A DNA stretch of 64,000 bases from an uncultured Erwinia sp. GTDB taxonomy: Bacteria > Pseudomonadota > Gammaproteobacteria > Enterobacterales > Enterobacteriaceae. Positions 33,024 through 45,940 of this stretch are shown here, piece by piece. Below the pieces are notes generated by a model. The model had not been told where the DNA came from and made no database searches. It was given only the letters and a program-made list of their open reading frames with translations. The DNA is taken from the NCBI GenBank assembly GCA_913775305.1, contig CAJYIY010000103.1, positions 21,950-85,949 on the forward strand. Reading direction: 5' to 3'. The position numbers and the translations under genes were made by a program. Positions within the stretch are counted from its first letter, which is position 1. The number at the start of each line of letters is the position of its first letter.

Positions 33024-33354
33024 TATTCGTTCCTCTAAGAATATGAAGCCGGTTTGTGGTTGCAGTCTGCTGTTTAGCCACAAAAACTGCGTCATCCCCG
33101 TCTCTACTCCCCCCGATGACTTTTTGTGATCGAACTAACAAAAATTTCATTTCTGCGCTCCCGGCCACAAAAAACACCCTTTATTTTTGCAAGTGCCGTC
33201 ACGAAATTCGCCCGCCAACCTGATTGCGGATGTCGGGGGTATTTTTCTCATCCTCCTTTCTCCTCCCCCATAAAAAATTGGGCGGTGGAGGAGTTATCTT
33301 TCCGCGCGCTGCCGCACACTCCGGCCATCAACAGTCAGTGGACGGGAGAAGCGG
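33024..33354. promoter_or_regulatory. divergent malE/malK control region (MalT boxes and CRP site)
   Basis: Several sequences match the MalT box GGGGA(T/G)GAGG. On the minus strand: GGGGATGACG (33090-33099), GGGGAGGAGA (33259-33268) and GAGGATGAGA (33248-33257). On the plus strand: GTGGAGGAGT (33286-33295). A CRP-like site TGTGATCGAACTAACA lies at 33125-33140 with one mismatch in the right arm. This arrangement between malEFG and malK-lamB-malM is like that in E. coli, where MalT and CRP activate both directions together. Confidence 0.75.
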
Positions 33355-35785
<2,431 letters not shown>

Positions 35786-35795
35786 CAGTGTGTCA

Positions 35796-35821
35796 CGGGC
35801 GGGCCAGTTCTGACCCGCCCG
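35796..35821 (+). terminator. lamB-malM intergenic hairpin
   Basis: An 8-bp GC stem (35796-35803 with 35814-35821) lies between lamB and malM with no T-run, so it is likely an mRNA-stabilising or attenuating element rather than a full terminator. Confidence 0.5.
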
Positions 35822-35886
35822 CTCCTCATTACCCCCGAAACTGCATTGCCTGGTGGGATCGGGGTGGCCCGTTTAAGGAACACAAA

Positions 35887-36804
35887 ATGAAAAAAAATCT
35901 GCTGTCACTGTGCCTGATTGCGGGACTGAGTTCCGCATCACTCCTGCCCGCTACGGCGGCAACCTTCACCTCCCCACAGAATGTGGCGGTGGCCCCGGCT
36001 ATTCCGGCCTCCGCACTGCAGCGCCTCTCCTGGCTGCCGATTACGCCTCCGGCCAGTCAGGATATGACGCTGGATGCCGCGTCCCAGAACCTGAATCAGG
36101 GTGACATCACCGGACCCGTTGCGGCAGTCACCCTGCCGGCCGACCGCGGCTCGCTGGAAATTACCCTGACAAGCGCAGTGAAAGATCGTCATGTCTATGT
36201 GCCGAACGTGCTGGTGCTGGACGAGCAAATGCGCCCGGCCGCTTTCTATCCCGGCAGCTACTTCCCTTACCAGAAGCCCGGAGTGGTATCGCAGGACCGA
36301 CTGGAAGGAACGCTGAAGCTGACCCCGGCGCTGGGGCAAAAACAGATCTACCTGCTGGTGTACACCACCCGGCAGGATCTGACTACCACCACCCAACTGA
36401 AAAATCCGGCGAAGGCCTATGCCGAAGGTGTGGGTAACGCCGTCCCGTCAATTCCCGATCCGATAGCCAGCCACGTCAGCAGCGGCCAGATTACGCTGAA
36501 GGTTAAAGCGGAGCAGGGCAGCGGTAACATTATGATAGGTCAGGTATTTAACCAACCGCAGCCGCAGCCGGTTGTCGTTGGCAGCACCGCCGCTCCGGCA
36601 GCGGCTGCACCGGCACCTGCGGCTCCGGCGGCGAAAGCGGAGCCGATGCTCAGCGACACCGAAAGCTACTTTAATCAGGGGATCCGCCAGGCGGTGAAGG
36701 CGGGAGATATCGACAAAGCGCTGCGTCTGATGAACGAGGCCGAGCGTCTGGGCTCCTCATCGGCCCGGCAAACCTTTATCAGCAGTGTGAAAGGCAAGGG
36801 ATAA
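35887..36804 (+). CDS. malM: maltose operon periplasmic protein MalM
   Basis: MalM is a periplasmic protein of the maltose regulon whose exact role is unknown. From ATG 35887, preceded by TTAAGGAAC, it has 305 residues (E. coli 306), with a signal peptide ending TAA (about residue 24). An alanine/proline-rich linker (near residues 230-265) precedes a short helical C-terminal domain (SYFNQGIRQAVKAGDIDKA). A frame extending upstream into lamB has no supported start. Confidence 0.93.
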   Translation: MKKNLLSLCLIAGLSSASLLPATAATFTSPQNVAVAPAIPASALQRLSWLPITPPASQDMTLDAASQNLNQGDITGPVAAVTLPADRGSLEITLTSAVKDRHVYVPNVLVLDEQMRPAAFYPGSYFPYQKPGVVSQDRLEGTLKLTPALGQKQIYLLVYTTRQDLTTTTQLKNPAKAYAEGVGNAVPSIPDPIASHVSSGQITLKVKAEQGSGNIMIGQVFNQPQPQPVVVGSTAAPAAAAPAPAAPAAKAEPMLSDTESYFNQGIRQAVKAGDIDKALRLMNEAERLGSSSARQTFISSVKGKG

Positions 36805-36836
36805 CATCCCCATATTGCTGGGCTGGCTCCATGACT

Positions 36837-36862
36837 GGTGCGCCGTGCGGCGCACCTTTTTT
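36837..36862 (+). terminator. terminator after malM
   Basis: A perfect 8-bp stem (36837-36844 with 36849-36856) and GTGC loop run into T6. Confidence 0.92.
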
Positions 36863-36971
36863 CATTCCTGTCGTTCAACCTGTAAATTTCTGCGTAATTG
36901 CCCGGCTTTAATAGGTTTGGCTACAGTGTCTGCGTTACACTGCGCTTCTGAATTTTTTGCGGAGAAGTGCT

Positions 36972-37526
36972 ATGGCTGAGAACGCGCTGCCGCTGTTGCG
37001 CGCTATCGACTGGCTACCCGAATCATCGCCCCTGTTAACGGCTCCCCTGCTCGACTGGCTGATGGAAGAAGACTCAATGACCCGGCGTTTTGAACGCCAC
37101 TGTCAGCAGGTGACCGTAAACCTGTTGCGCGAAGGATTTATCACTGCGCAGGAGGCCGGAAGCGATGCTGAGCTGCTGCCGGCGGATCGTCGCATCTGGC
37201 TGCGAGAGATCGAACTGTGTGGCGACGGTGTCCCCTGGCTGGTGGCACGAACGCTGGTGCCGGAATCGACCCTGGTCGGTCCGGAGCAGAAGCTACAGCA
37301 GCTGGGAACCATGCCCCTTGGGCGCTATTTATTTACCCGTTCGACCTTAACCCGAGATTTTATTGACGTTGGCCGCAGCGGCCCTCTGTGGGGACGGCGT
37401 TCGCGTCTGCGCCTGTCGGATAAACCGTTGCTGCTGACGGAGCTGTTTTTACCGGCATCTCCTCTGTATGCCAGTGGGAACGCCGGGGAGGATCCGTCGC
37501 GTGGAGAACCGTCTGCAAATGAGTAA
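36972..37526 (+). CDS. ubiC: chorismate pyruvate-lyase UbiC
   Basis: UbiC removes pyruvate from chorismate to give 4-hydroxybenzoate, the first committed step to ubiquinone. The 184-residue protein shows the lyase motifs [19 protein letters not shown] and the C-terminal [12 protein letters not shown], whose glutamate is the expected catalytic-site residue. It is about 19 residues longer than E. coli UbiC at the C terminus, because the frame runs past the ubiA start. The ATG follows GCGGAGAA; a TTG five codons upstream is less likely. Confidence 0.93.
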   Translation: MAENALPLLRAIDWLPESSPLLTAPLLDWLMEEDSMTRRFERHCQQVTVNLLREGFITAQEAGSDAELLPADRRIWLREIELCGDGVPWLVARTLVPESTLVGPEQKLQQLGTMPLGRYLFTRSTLTRDFIDVGRSGPLWGRRSRLRLSDKPLLLTELFLPASPLYASGNAGEDPSRGEPSANE

Positions 37527-38367
37527 GCTTTCTGCCTGTATCCGCCTGATGCGGCTTGATAAACCGATTGGCACGCTGCTGCTGCTGTGGCCGACGCTGT
37601 GGGCGCTGTGGCTGGCCGGAATGAAGGTGCCGCCGCTCAACGTCCTGATGGTGTTCGTGCTGGGCGTGATTTCTATGCGTGCGGCAGGCTGTGTGGTCAA
37701 CGACTTTGCCGATCGTAAAATTGATGGCCATGTTAAGCGCACCCGGGAACGTCCGTTACCCAGCGGCGCGATCACCAGCCGTGAGGCGAAAGTGCTGTTT
37801 GTCGGTCTGGTGTTGATCTCCTTCCTGCTGGTGCTGACCATGAACAGCTTGACCATCTGGCTGTCGCTCGGTGGCCTGCTGCTGGCGTGGATGTATCCGT
37901 TTATGAAGCGCTACACCCACCTGCCGCAGGTGGTACTGGGCGCGGCATTCGGCTGGGCCATTCCGATGGGCTGGGCGGCGGTGAGTGAAACCCTGCCGTT
38001 AACCTGCTGGCTGCTGTTCCTGGCCAACATCTGCTGGACCGTGGCTTACGACACGCAGTATGCGATGGTCGACCGCGACGACGATCTGAAGATTGGCGTG
38101 AAGTCGACGGCAATTCTGTTTGGCCGTCACGACAAGCTGATTATCGGGCTGCTGCAGCTGGCAACGCTGCTGTTGCTGGTGCTGATCGGCTGGCTGAGTG
38201 GCCTCGGCGTGATATTTTACTGGGGCCTTTTAGTGGCCGCCGTGCTGTTTATTCATCAGCAGAAGCTGATTGCTGACCGTCAGCGCGAGAAGTGTTTCCA
38301 GGCATTCCTGAACAATAACTATGTCGGGCTGGCGCTGTTTGCTGGCATTGCCTTGAGTATCTGGTAA
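37501..38367 (+). CDS. ubiA: 4-hydroxybenzoate octaprenyltransferase UbiA (GTG start)
   Basis: UbiA is an integral membrane prenyltransferase that adds the polyprenyl tail to 4-hydroxybenzoate. The two aspartate-rich motifs are [10 protein letters not shown] near residue 70 and [12 protein letters not shown] near 185. I chose GTG 37501 (288 residues; E. coli 290): GGGGAGGA lies eight bases before it and the N-terminal spacing then matches E. coli. ATG 37519 is an alternative. The gene overlaps the end of ubiC by 26 bases, which suggests coupled translation. Confidence 0.93.
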   Translation: MENRLQMSKLSACIRLMRLDKPIGTLLLLWPTLWALWLAGMKVPPLNVLMVFVLGVISMRAAGCVVNDFADRKIDGHVKRTRERPLPSGAITSREAKVLFVGLVLISFLLVLTMNSLTIWLSLGGLLLAWMYPFMKRYTHLPQVVLGAAFGWAIPMGWAAVSETLPLTCWLLFLANICWTVAYDTQYAMVDRDDDLKIGVKSTAILFGRHDKLIIGLLQLATLLLLVLIGWLSGLGVIFYWGLLVAAVLFIHQQKLIADRQREKCFQAFLNNNYVGLALFAGIALSIW

Positions 38368-38392
38368 CGCAAACCGGACAACAAAAGAGGAT

Positions 38393-38427
38393 AAAAAAAG
38401 GGCGGACCTGACGGTCCGCCCTTTTTG
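38393..38427. terminator. bidirectional terminator between ubiA and plsB
   Basis: A 9-bp stem (38400-38408 with 38413-38421) with TGAC loop has A7 on its left and T5 on its right, so it can stop transcription from both convergent genes. Confidence 0.92.
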
Positions 38428-38453
38428 CACGAGCGTGCTTCACATCGATAAAC

Positions 38454-40889
38454 TTATCCGTTTTTATCGTTTTGCGCGACGGCACTCTCAATCGTCATGC
38501 GAACATCCTGAGTCACCAGCTCTGCCAGCAGCTGATAAACCTGCTGGGTCTGCTCAACCTGTGCATCACCGGAGTCGCTGATATAGCCTTCATCGCGCAG
38601 CGTCAGCACCAGTGAGGTGAACACCGCCTTATCAAAGAACTCAGGGGCGTTGATGCCGTGCAGCACCGACAGGCGCTGGGCCATGGTTCGGCTCTCTTTC
38701 TCCAGTGTACCGCGGTTAATCGCCGGGTTAGCGCTGAGGATCGAGAAGGTAATGGCATAACGCTGCAGGGTTTCACGTACGCCGGCGGCCAGCAGCTGTA
38801 GCGTACGGAAGCGGCCCGGCGTCAGACGCAGACTGTGCGCTTCGGCCAGCAACAGTCCCTGACGGCCCATTTCTGCCACCAGCGCATCCAGTACCGCGGG
38901 CAGCTCGCTGATTTCCCAGCGCAGGAACAGCTCGCTTTTCAGCATCGGATAAACAACGCTGACCTGGCGCAGCAGCTCCTCGCGGCTCACTTCACGATGC
39001 TGTACCAGAATGGCGGCAATCAGCGACGGCATGACCAGCATGTGGTGAATGTTGTTGCGATAATAGGTCATCAGCACCGCCTGCTCGCGCGGCAGAATGA
39101 CGATCTCACCAATGCTGTCCTGTTCGAGTTCGAACTTGTTCATGCTGAGCGCATGTTCCAGCAGGGCCTCAGCGCTGACATCGGGCACCGTCGCGTCGCT
39201 GGAATAGGGCACGTTGCGCAGCAGCTGTAAATAGCAATCCAGCTGCTCGGTCAGCTGCTCACGAGTCATGGAGCGTTGGCGCGATGCCAGTAACGCCGTG
39301 ACGCACAGGTTAATGGCGTTCGCCGCCCCGGCATTGTTAATACGCACCATCACTTTCTGGGCAATATCGTTAACCGCCGGAGTCAGCCACGCCGGGCGCT
39401 GCGCTTCAATCGGGTCGATAGCGTCACGCCACTCCGGCACGCGCTGGTTGAGATAGGTCACCAGCGGCAGAGGTTCACCAAAGTTGACATAGCCCTGGCC
39501 GAGATTGCGCAGCTTGCGCAGTCCGCGAACCATTGACATAAAGCCCTCTTTTTCTTTGGTCGCACCGCGCAGCTCTTTCGCGTAGGTGCCCACCTCCATC
39601 ACGTGTTCATAGCCGATATAGATCGGCACCAGCGTGATAGGGCGGTTGCCGCCGCGCAGCATTGCCTGAATGGTCATCGACAGCGTACCGGTTTTCGGAT
39701 CGAGCAGGCGTCCGGTACGTGAACGGCCGCCTTCCACAAAATACTCAACCGAATAGCCGCGGGTAAACAGTTCTCCCAGGTATTCACGGAATACCGTTGA
39801 GTAGAGCTTGTTACCCTTAAAGGTACGGCGAATAAAGAACGCCCCCAGGCGCCGGAAAATTGGTCCGGCAGGCCAGAAGTTCAGGTTAATACCGGCGGCA
39901 ATATGTGGCGGCACCAGCCCCTGGTGATACAGCACGTAGGAGAGCAACAGATAGTCCATATGGCTGCGGTGGCAGGGCACATAGACGATCTCATGCCCAT
40001 CCTGCGCCAGCTGACGCACGCGCTCGCCGCCGCTGACGTTCAGGCCCTGATACAGTTTGCTCCAGGTCCAGCCCATGACGCGATCGGTAAGACGTATAGC
40101 CTCATAGGAGAAATTCGCCGCAATCTCTTCCATCAGCTCAATGGCGTTCTGCTGGGCCTTCTCATGGGAGATTTTCTTGCTGCGCGCTTCATCTTCCACC
40201 GCTTTGGCGATGGCTTTAGACTGCAGTAGCTTGTTGAACAGGTCCTGGCGCACCGGCAGACGCGGGCCGACGGCGGCCAGCCGCTGACGGGCAAAATGCA
40301 TACGCGCCACGCGCGCCAGCTTCTGGGCGATGGTTTTATCGGTACCGTGCTCGGTCGCCATCCGGCGCAGCGAGACGATAGGCGAGAACCGCACAAAGCT
40401 GTCGCGACCCAGCCAAATCACCGCGAAGAACTTCTGGATGCCGTTCAGCACACGCAGATGCGGCTGCTCGGCCCCCTGAACTTCACGCCCCGGTGCTCGG
40501 CCAAACATCACCGACACCGGCACCATCTGCACATCCAGATCGGGATGATTGCGGTGCAGATCCAGATAGTCGTGAAACAGCTTTACCGACTCAACATTCG
40601 GGACGAAATAGGGGAATACGCGCGGGCCGTCATGGATAAACACATAACGGGGCAGCAGCGTGCCGTCGATCTCCAGCGGATGCAGAGGATCGGGGAGATC
40701 CTGTTTGCGGCACTGCTCGCGCAGGGCAAGGAGATCGGCCTTTGAATCATAAGGCAGCACATACATAATAGGGCGAGAGGTATCAAGCCCAAGCTCGGCA
40801 ACCGGTTCAGCCGGTATTGCCTTGCTTTTTACCAGGAATTTCACTGGCAGATTCAACAGTTTATAATATAAATTACGCCAACCTGACAT
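38454..40889 (-). CDS. plsB: glycerol-3-phosphate acyltransferase PlsB
   Basis: PlsB acylates sn-glycerol 3-phosphate at position 1, beginning phospholipid synthesis at the inner membrane. From the ATG at 40889 ([18 protein letters not shown]) it has 811 residues (E. coli 807). The acyltransferase blocks are present: the HX4D motif in [11 protein letters not shown], then [33 protein letters not shown] and [15 protein letters not shown] longer frame to 40985 and a start at 40898 are possible but less like the family. It is divergent from dgkA. Confidence 0.95.
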   Translation of the reverse strand: MSGWRNLYYKLLNLPVKFLVKSKAIPAEPVAELGLDTSRPIMYVLPYDSKADLLALREQCRKQDLPDPLHPLEIDGTLLPRYVFIHDGPRVFPYFVPNVESVKLFHDYLDLHRNHPDLDVQMVPVSVMFGRAPGREVQGAEQPHLRVLNGIQKFFAVIWLGRDSFVRFSPIVSLRRMATEHGTDKTIAQKLARVARMHFARQRLAAVGPRLPVRQDLFNKLLQSKAIAKAVEDEARSKKISHEKAQQNAIELMEEIAANFSYEAIRLTDRVMGWTWSKLYQGLNVSGGERVRQLAQDGHEIVYVPCHRSHMDYLLLSYVLYHQGLVPPHIAAGINLNFWPAGPIFRRLGAFFIRRTFKGNKLYSTVFREYLGELFTRGYSVEYFVEGGRSRTGRLLDPKTGTLSMTIQAMLRGGNRPITLVPIYIGYEHVMEVGTYAKELRGATKEKEGFMSMVRGLRKLRNLGQGYVNFGEPLPLVTYLNQRVPEWRDAIDPIEAQRPAWLTPAVNDIAQKVMVRINNAGAANAINLCVTALLASRQRSMTREQLTEQLDCYLQLLRNVPYSSDATVPDVSAEALLEHALSMNKFELEQDSIGEIVILPREQAVLMTYYRNNIHHMLVMPSLIAAILVQHREVSREELLRQVSVVYPMLKSELFLRWEISELPAVLDALVAEMGRQGLLLAEAHSLRLTPGRFRTLQLLAAGVRETLQRYAITFSILSANPAINRGTLEKESRTMAQRLSVLHGINAPEFFDKAVFTSLVLTLRDEGYISDSGDAQVEQTQQVYQLLAELVTQDVRMTIESAVAQNDKNG

Positions 40890-41017
40890 AGACAACATGA
40901 AGCCTCTTGTTAGCAAAGCGCCGCAAGCATACCAGAAAGCGCTAACAGAATCTGTGGTGTTGCATAATGTGCTACACCCTCTCATTGACGTTAAACTTCC
41001 TGAAGGGTTCCCTGATT

Positions 41018-41386
41018 ATGGCAAATAACGCCACCGGACTGGTTCGAATTGTAAAAGCAGCAGGCTACTCCTGGAAAGGTATACGTGCTGCCTGGAGGCA
41101 TGAAGCGGCATTCCGGCAGGAAGCCGTTGCCGCGCTTATCGCCATCGTCATTGCCTGCTGGCTGGACGTGGATGCAGTCAGCCGCGTGCTGCTGATTGGC
41201 TCTGTGGTCATGGTGATCATTGTTGAAATCCTGAACAGCGCCATTGAAGCGGTGGTTGACCGTATCGGCAGTGAGATTCATCCGCTGGCCGGACGTGCTA
41301 AAGACATGGGCTCCGCCGCCGTATTACTCAGCATATTATTGGCTATTTTTGTCTGGGCAATGCTGTTGATTACGCATTTGCGATAG
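41018..41386 (+). CDS. dgkA: diacylglycerol kinase DgkA
   Basis: DgkA is a small trimeric inner-membrane kinase that recycles diacylglycerol to phosphatidic acid. From ATG 41018 it has 122 residues, as in E. coli, starting [21 protein letters not shown]. The signature [17 protein letters not shown] (near 69-85) contains the catalytic and metal-binding glutamates. GAAGGG precedes the start. It is divergent from plsB, so two phospholipid enzymes share a control region, and lexA follows. Confidence 0.96.
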   Translation: MANNATGLVRIVKAAGYSWKGIRAAWRHEAAFRQEAVAALIAIVIACWLDVDAVSRVLLIGSVVMVIIVEILNSAIEAVVDRIGSEIHPLAGRAKDMGSAAVLLSILLAIFVWAMLLITHLR

Positions 41387-41449
41387 GTTTTCCAAAATTC
41401 AACAAACTGCTGTTTTTTAGCCAGCTTTGGGTTTTCAATGCGCAAATAC

Positions 41450-41485
41450 CTGTATATACTCACAGTCGACTGTATAAACAACCAG
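41450..41485 (+). promoter_or_regulatory. two LexA boxes upstream of lexA
   Basis: CTGTATATACTCACAG (41450-41465) matches CTGT-N8-ACAG exactly. CTGTATAAACAACCAG (41470-41485) matches with one mismatch. The pair lies just before the lexA start, as in the autoregulated E. coli gene. Confidence 0.93.
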
Positions 41486-41493
41486 GGGGCGGG

Positions 41494-42102
41494 ATGAAAG
41501 CACTAACGGCAAGGCAGCAGCAGGTTTACGACCTGATTCGCGACCACATTAACCAGACCGGCATGCCGCCGACGCGGGCAGAAATTGCCTCGCAGCTTGG
41601 CTTCCGTTCCCCGAATGCTGCCGAAGAGCACCTGAAAGCGCTGGCCAGAAAAGGCGTAATTGAGATCGTTTCCGGCGCATCGCGCGGCATTCGCCTGATG
41701 ATGGAAGAAGTCGATGGCCTGCCGCTGATTGGCCGCGTTGCCGCTGGCGAACCGCTGCTGGCCGAGCAGCATATTGAAGGGCACTATCAGGTTGATCCTG
41801 AGCTGTTTAAGCCGAATGCGGATTTCCTGCTGCGCGTCAGCGGGATGTCGATGAAGGACATCGGTATCATGGACGGCGACCTGCTGGCGGTCCACAAAAC
41901 GGAAGAGGTACGTAACGGTCAGGTGGTTGTAGCGCGCATTGATGACGAAGTGACCGTGAAGCGCCTGAAAAAGCAGGGTAACATCGTACACCTGCTGCCT
42001 GAAAACAGCGATTTTCAGCCGATTGTCGTCGATCTACGTCAGCAGACGCTGACCATTGAAGGCCTGGCCGTCGGTGTTATCCGCAACGGCAACTGGCTGT
42101 AA
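41494..42102 (+). CDS. lexA: SOS repressor LexA
   Basis: LexA represses the SOS regulon and cleaves itself when stimulated by RecA filaments. The 202-residue protein equals E. coli LexA in length. The winged helix domain is at residues 1-69, the cleavage bond is Ala84-Gly85 (VAAGEP), and the catalytic dyad is Ser119 (SGMSMKD) and Lys156 (VTVKRL). It is autoregulated through two LexA boxes. dinF follows 80 bases later and is likely partly co-transcribed. Confidence 0.98.
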   Translation: MKALTARQQQVYDLIRDHINQTGMPPTRAEIASQLGFRSPNAAEEHLKALARKGVIEIVSGASRGIRLMMEEVDGLPLIGRVAAGEPLLAEQHIEGHYQVDPELFKPNADFLLRVSGMSMKDIGIMDGDLLAVHKTEEVRNGQVVVARIDDEVTVKRLKKQGNIVHLLPENSDFQPIVVDLRQQTLTIEGLAVGVIRNGNWL

Positions 42103-42119
42103 TTCCCCCCAGAATCTGA

Positions 42120-42144
42120 CGCGTCGCCCTCTGCGGCGCGTTTT
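42120..42144 (+). terminator. partial terminator between lexA and dinF
   Basis: An 8-bp stem with one G-T pair (42120-42127 with 42133-42140) is followed by TTTT. It probably lets part of lexA transcription read into dinF. Confidence 0.65.
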
Positions 42145-42182
42145 GCGATCTTATATCTCTCCCTGCTTACGGTTAAACAACG

Positions 42183-43511
42183 ATGCGACTGCTGACGTCT
42201 GCCGATAAAAATCTCTGGCGGCTGGCGCTGCCAATGATCCTCTCCAACATTACCGTGCCGCTGCTCGGACTGGTTGATACCGCCGTTATTGGCCATCTTG
42301 ACAGCCCAACCTATCTGGGCGGCGTGGCGATCGGGACCACCATCACCAGCTTCCTGTTTATGCTGCTGCTGTTCTTACGCATGAGCACCACCGGGTTGAC
42401 CGCGCAGGCCTTTGGTGCAAACGACAAAGCCGCTCTGGCACGGGCGCTAATGCAGCCGCTGATGCTGGCGCTGCTGGCGGGCCTCACCTTTATTGTGCTG
42501 AAAGCGCCGCTGACCCATCTGGCGCTTGGGCTGACCGGCGGCAGCAGCGAAGTGCTGCATCAGGCCGATTTATTTATGCAGATACGCTGGCTAAGCGCGC
42601 CGGCCACGCTGGCAAACCTGGTTCTGCTGGGCTGGCTGCTCGGCGTTCAGTACGCCCGAGCGCCGGTGATCCTGCTGGTGGTGGGTAATCTGGTGAACAT
42701 CCTGCTGGATCTGTGGTTTGTTATCGGCCTCAAGTGGGGCGTACAGGGCGCCGCAGCGGCTACCGCTATCGCGGAATACGTTAGCCTGCTGGTGGGGTTG
42801 CTGCTGGTATGGCGGGTGATGGTATTGCGCGGCCTGTCGCTGCGGCTGCTGCTGAATGCATGGCGTGGGAATCTGTCACGCCTGCTGCGGTTGAACCGCG
42901 ACATCATGCTGCGTTCGCTGCTGCTTCAGCTCTGCTTTGCCTCATTGACGATTTTCGGCGCCAGGCTTGGCAGCGATATCGTTGCGGTGAATGCGGTTCT
43001 GCTGATGTTTCTGACCTTTACTGCCTATGCTCTGGATGGCTTCGCCTATGCGGTAGAAGCCTGTTCGGGTCAGGCTTTTGGCGCGGGAAACAGCCAGCAG
43101 CTGCTCAGCGTCTGGCAGGCTGCCTGCCGTCAGTCTGGCATTGTGGCGCTGGGATTCTCGCTGATTTATGCGTTCGGCGGGGAGCACATTGTGGCGCTGC
43201 TGACCTCCCTTGAACCGCTGCGTGAACTGGCCGATGGCTACTTATGGTGGCAGGTTCTGATGCCCCTTGCGGGCGTAGGCTGTTATCTGCTGGACGGGAT
43301 GTTTATCGGAGCCACCCGCGCCAGCGAAATGCGTAACAGTATGGTGGTTGCCGCTGCCGGTTTCGGGCTGACGCTGTTTACCGTACCGCTGCTGGGGAAT
43401 CATGGTTTGTGGCTGGCGGTCACGGTGTTTCTGCTGCTGCGCGGTGTCAGCCTGTGGTTTATCTGGCAACGACACTGGCGTAACGGCACCTGGTTTGACG
43501 TGTCGCGATGA
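42183..43511 (+). CDS. dinF: MATE-family efflux protein DinF
   Basis: DinF is an inner-membrane MATE transporter, damage-inducible in E. coli through lexA read-through. The 442-residue protein has about twelve hydrophobic helices in two related halves. The N terminus (LALPMILSNITVPLLGLVDT) is typical of the family. Its substrate is uncertain; protection against oxidative stress and bile salts has been proposed for E. coli DinF. Confidence 0.93.
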   Translation: MRLLTSADKNLWRLALPMILSNITVPLLGLVDTAVIGHLDSPTYLGGVAIGTTITSFLFMLLLFLRMSTTGLTAQAFGANDKAALARALMQPLMLALLAGLTFIVLKAPLTHLALGLTGGSSEVLHQADLFMQIRWLSAPATLANLVLLGWLLGVQYARAPVILLVVGNLVNILLDLWFVIGLKWGVQGAAAATAIAEYVSLLVGLLLVWRVMVLRGLSLRLLLNAWRGNLSRLLRLNRDIMLRSLLLQLCFASLTIFGARLGSDIVAVNAVLLMFLTFTAYALDGFAYAVEACSGQAFGAGNSQQLLSVWQAACRQSGIVALGFSLIYAFGGEHIVALLTSLEPLRELADGYLWWQVLMPLAGVGCYLLDGMFIGATRASEMRNSMVVAAAGFGLTLFTVPLLGNHGLWLAVTVFLLLRGVSLWFIWQRHWRNGTWFDVSR

Positions 43512-43743
43512 CAGACATATTTGCTTACTTATCCGTTTATCGTGCCAGTTTGCTGAACAGGCTGAGTTTTTTCGGTTCTTAGATCGAATTTTCGGCTCTA
43601 TATTTTGCCAGACGCAGCAGATTGCCAGATGTGCACTATATTTATCTGTAAGTTCAGTATTTAGTCCGATAATAATCTGGTTACTGAGCGGCGCGATCAA
43701 CAGAAATTTTCAGACCATTAATCTCAGCCAGAAGGAGTCTGTT

Positions 43744-43953
43744 ATGAACAACGATGAAATCAGCGGCAACTGGAAGCAGTTTAAAGGGAAACTGAAAGAG
43801 CAATGGGGCAAGCTTACCGATGACGACCTGACGGTGGTGGAAGGTAAACGCGATCAGCTGGTAGGCAAGATTCAGGAACGCTATGGCTACCAGAAAGATG
43901 AAGCCGAGAAGGAACTGAGCGAATGGGAAAGCCGTAATAACCATCGCTGGTAA
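43744..43953 (+). CDS. yjbJ: CsbD-family stress protein YjbJ
   Basis: This abundant small cytosolic protein of unknown function is controlled by RpoS in E. coli. From ATG 43744 it has 69 residues, as in E. coli, with the CsbD pattern GNWKQFKGKLKEQWGKLTDD at residues 8-27 and a highly charged, helical sequence. AGAAGGAG precedes the ATG. A longer frame starting upstream has no family support. The 230 bases upstream contain no other gene. Confidence 0.95.
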   Translation: MNNDEISGNWKQFKGKLKEQWGKLTDDDLTVVEGKRDQLVGKIQERYGYQKDEAEKELSEWESRNNHRW

Positions 43954-44106
43954 CCGAACAGATTCAGGATGAAGCTCCTACCCCCTGGCACAAGGAGCGT
44001 GCCACCCCGACTTTCCATCATCGAGCGTATTGACCGCCACCCGATTTAGCGAATATCGTTCGGATCTCCTGTTTTTTGCTCTCCCACTCCGACTTGCCTT
44101 AATGCC

Positions 44107-44622
44107 TCAACGCCCGCGCTTTTTACCCTGCACGCTGTGATCGTGATCGCAGACATCCTGCTGGTTACAGGCTTCAACTTCACTACACTGCTGGCAAAAG
44201 CCATGTGCCTCAATTACGCTGTGTGCCAGGGTGAAACCGGTTTTTTGTGCCAGCTTATTAAGGATCTCTTCAACGCCATCCGCATGCTGCTCGGTTACCG
44301 AACCACAGCGATCGCAAATCAGCATTGCAGAGGTGTGCGACGGCTCTTCAAAATGATGACAGACAACGTAGCTGTTCGTGGACTCCACGCGGTGAATGAA
44401 ACCCTGCTCAAGCAAAAAATCCAGCGCCCGGTAAACGGTTGGTGGCTTGGCCTGAGGTTCAGATTTCCGCAGTAAATCCAGTAAATCGTAGGCACTGATT
44501 GAAGCATTGTGTTCAGTCATCAGGCGCAACACTTCCAAACGCTGTGGCGTTAACCGTACGCTACGCTGCTGACAAATGACTTCCGCCTGCGACAGGATTC
44601 TTTCAGCACTGGTAATATTCAT
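44107..44622 (-). CDS. zur: zinc uptake regulator Zur (Fur family)
   Basis: Zur represses zinc importer genes when zinc is abundant. The protein has 171 residues, as in E. coli. The Fur-type winged helix is at about residues 20-85 (RLTPQRLEVLRLM, PPTVYRALDFLLEQGF). Structural-zinc cysteines appear as CDRC near residue 103 and CQQC near 143, with further His/Cys at the C terminus (CDHDHS). Confidence 0.96.
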   Translation of the reverse strand: MNITSAERILSQAEVICQQRSVRLTPQRLEVLRLMTEHNASISAYDLLDLLRKSEPQAKPPTVYRALDFLLEQGFIHRVESTNSYVVCHHFEEPSHTSAMLICDRCGSVTEQHADGVEEILNKLAQKTGFTLAHSVIEAHGFCQQCSEVEACNQQDVCDHDHSVQGKKRGR

Positions 44623-44807
44623 CGTTTTCCCTCAGGCATGATCAGGATAATATTTTATCACGTCTGCCACAAAACGCCGAATTTGCCGTCGCTTCGCGCG
44701 TCTTTCGCCTGACGTTCCGGCAGAAATAGGACTGCTCCTTCAGTCGTGCTATGATTGTCCATAATATCGTCACCCCTTTTATTACTGATACAGAGTTAGC
44801 GCTTTTC

Positions 44808-45803
44808 ATGACCGAAAAATTCCCTGCACACCGCTTCTCCATCGCTCCGATGCTTGACTGGACCGATCGCCACTGCCGTTATTTCCATCGCCAGCTGACC
44901 CGCCAGAGTCTGCTCTATACAGAAATGGTGACTACCGGCGCGATTATTCACGGCAAAGGTGACTATCTGGCGTACAGCCAGGAGGAGCAGCCGGTCGCAC
45001 TTCAGTTGGGCGGCAGCGATCCGGCCGCGCTGGCACAGTGCGCCAGGCTGGCCGAAGAGCGGGGCTACAACGAGGTCAATCTCAACGTTGGTTGCCCGTC
45101 GGATCGCGTGCAGAATGGCCGCTTCGGGGCCTGCCTGATGGGAGAGGCGCAGCTGGTTGCTGATTGCATCAAAGCGATGCGCGATGTTGTTGCGATACCG
45201 GTGACGGTGAAAACCCGTATCGGTATCGACGATCGGGACAGTTATGAATTCCTCTGTGACTTTATCCGCAAGGTGTCGGAAGAGGGGGGATGCGAGACGT
45301 TTATTATTCATGCCCGTAAAGCCTGGCTTTCCGGCCTCAGTCCAAAAGAGAACCGGGAAATTCCGCCGCTGGACTACGCGCGCGTCTATCAGCTGAAGCG
45401 TGATTTTCCGCATCTGACGATGTCGCTGAACGGCGGTGTGAAATCACTGGCGGAGGCGAAACTTCATTTGCAGCATCTGGACGGCGTGATGATGGGGCGT
45501 GAAGCCTACCAGAATCCGGGACTGCTGGCCCACGTTGACGGGGAGCTGTTTGGCAGCACTTTACCGGTAGCCGATTCGGTCGCCGTAGTGCGGTCAATGT
45601 ATCCTTATATTGAACGCGAACTGGCTGCCGGAACCTATCTGGGGCACGTTACCCGCCATATGCTCGGCCTGTTCCAGGGGATCCCCGGCGCGCGTCAGTG
45701 GCGTCGCTATCTGAGTGAGAATGCGCACAAAGCCGGTGCGGGCGTAGAGGTCGTTGAGCAGGCGCTGTCGCTGGTTGCCGATAAGATCGTGGTCAACGCC
45801 TGA
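44808..45803 (+). CDS. dusA: tRNA-dihydrouridine synthase A
   Basis: DusA is an FMN enzyme that reduces uridines of the tRNA D-loop (U20 and U20a) to dihydrouridine. From ATG 44808 it has 331 residues. The flavin-binding start [18 protein letters not shown] and the active-site cysteine motif [14 protein letters not shown] are present. An in-frame ATG at 44751 would add 19 residues without family support. It is divergent from zur. Confidence 0.94.
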   Translation: MTEKFPAHRFSIAPMLDWTDRHCRYFHRQLTRQSLLYTEMVTTGAIIHGKGDYLAYSQEEQPVALQLGGSDPAALAQCARLAEERGYNEVNLNVGCPSDRVQNGRFGACLMGEAQLVADCIKAMRDVVAIPVTVKTRIGIDDRDSYEFLCDFIRKVSEEGGCETFIIHARKAWLSGLSPKENREIPPLDYARVYQLKRDFPHLTMSLNGGVKSLAEAKLHLQHLDGVMMGREAYQNPGLLAHVDGELFGSTLPVADSVAVVRSMYPYIERELAAGTYLGHVTRHMLGLFQGIPGARQWRRYLSENAHKAGAGVEVVEQALSLVADKIVVNA

Positions 45804-45822
45804 CCCTGTTTTGATTAAATTG

Positions 45823-45844
45823 ACCAGGTTATTTTTAACCTGGT
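45823..45844 (+). terminator. possible terminator after dusA
   Basis: A perfect 9-bp stem (45823-45831 with 45836-45844) with TTTT loop lies 20 bases after the stop, but no T-run follows, so termination is uncertain. Confidence 0.45.
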
Positions 45845-45889
45845 CTGTCCTTCCTGATGATTTTCAATGAATTAACTCCTGCGCCGTTG

Positions 45890-45905
45890 TGGCACGCTTC
45901 TTGTA
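45890..45905 (+). promoter_or_regulatory. sigma-54 promoter of pspG
   Basis: TGGCACGCTTCTTGTA matches the -24/-12 consensus TGGCACG-N4-TTGC(A/T) with one mismatch, about 36 bases before the pspG start. E. coli pspG is RpoN- and PspF-dependent, which supports the call. Confidence 0.9.
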
Positions 45906-45940
45906 ATACTCCCCTGAAGAATGTTCTGAAGGAGAGTGAA

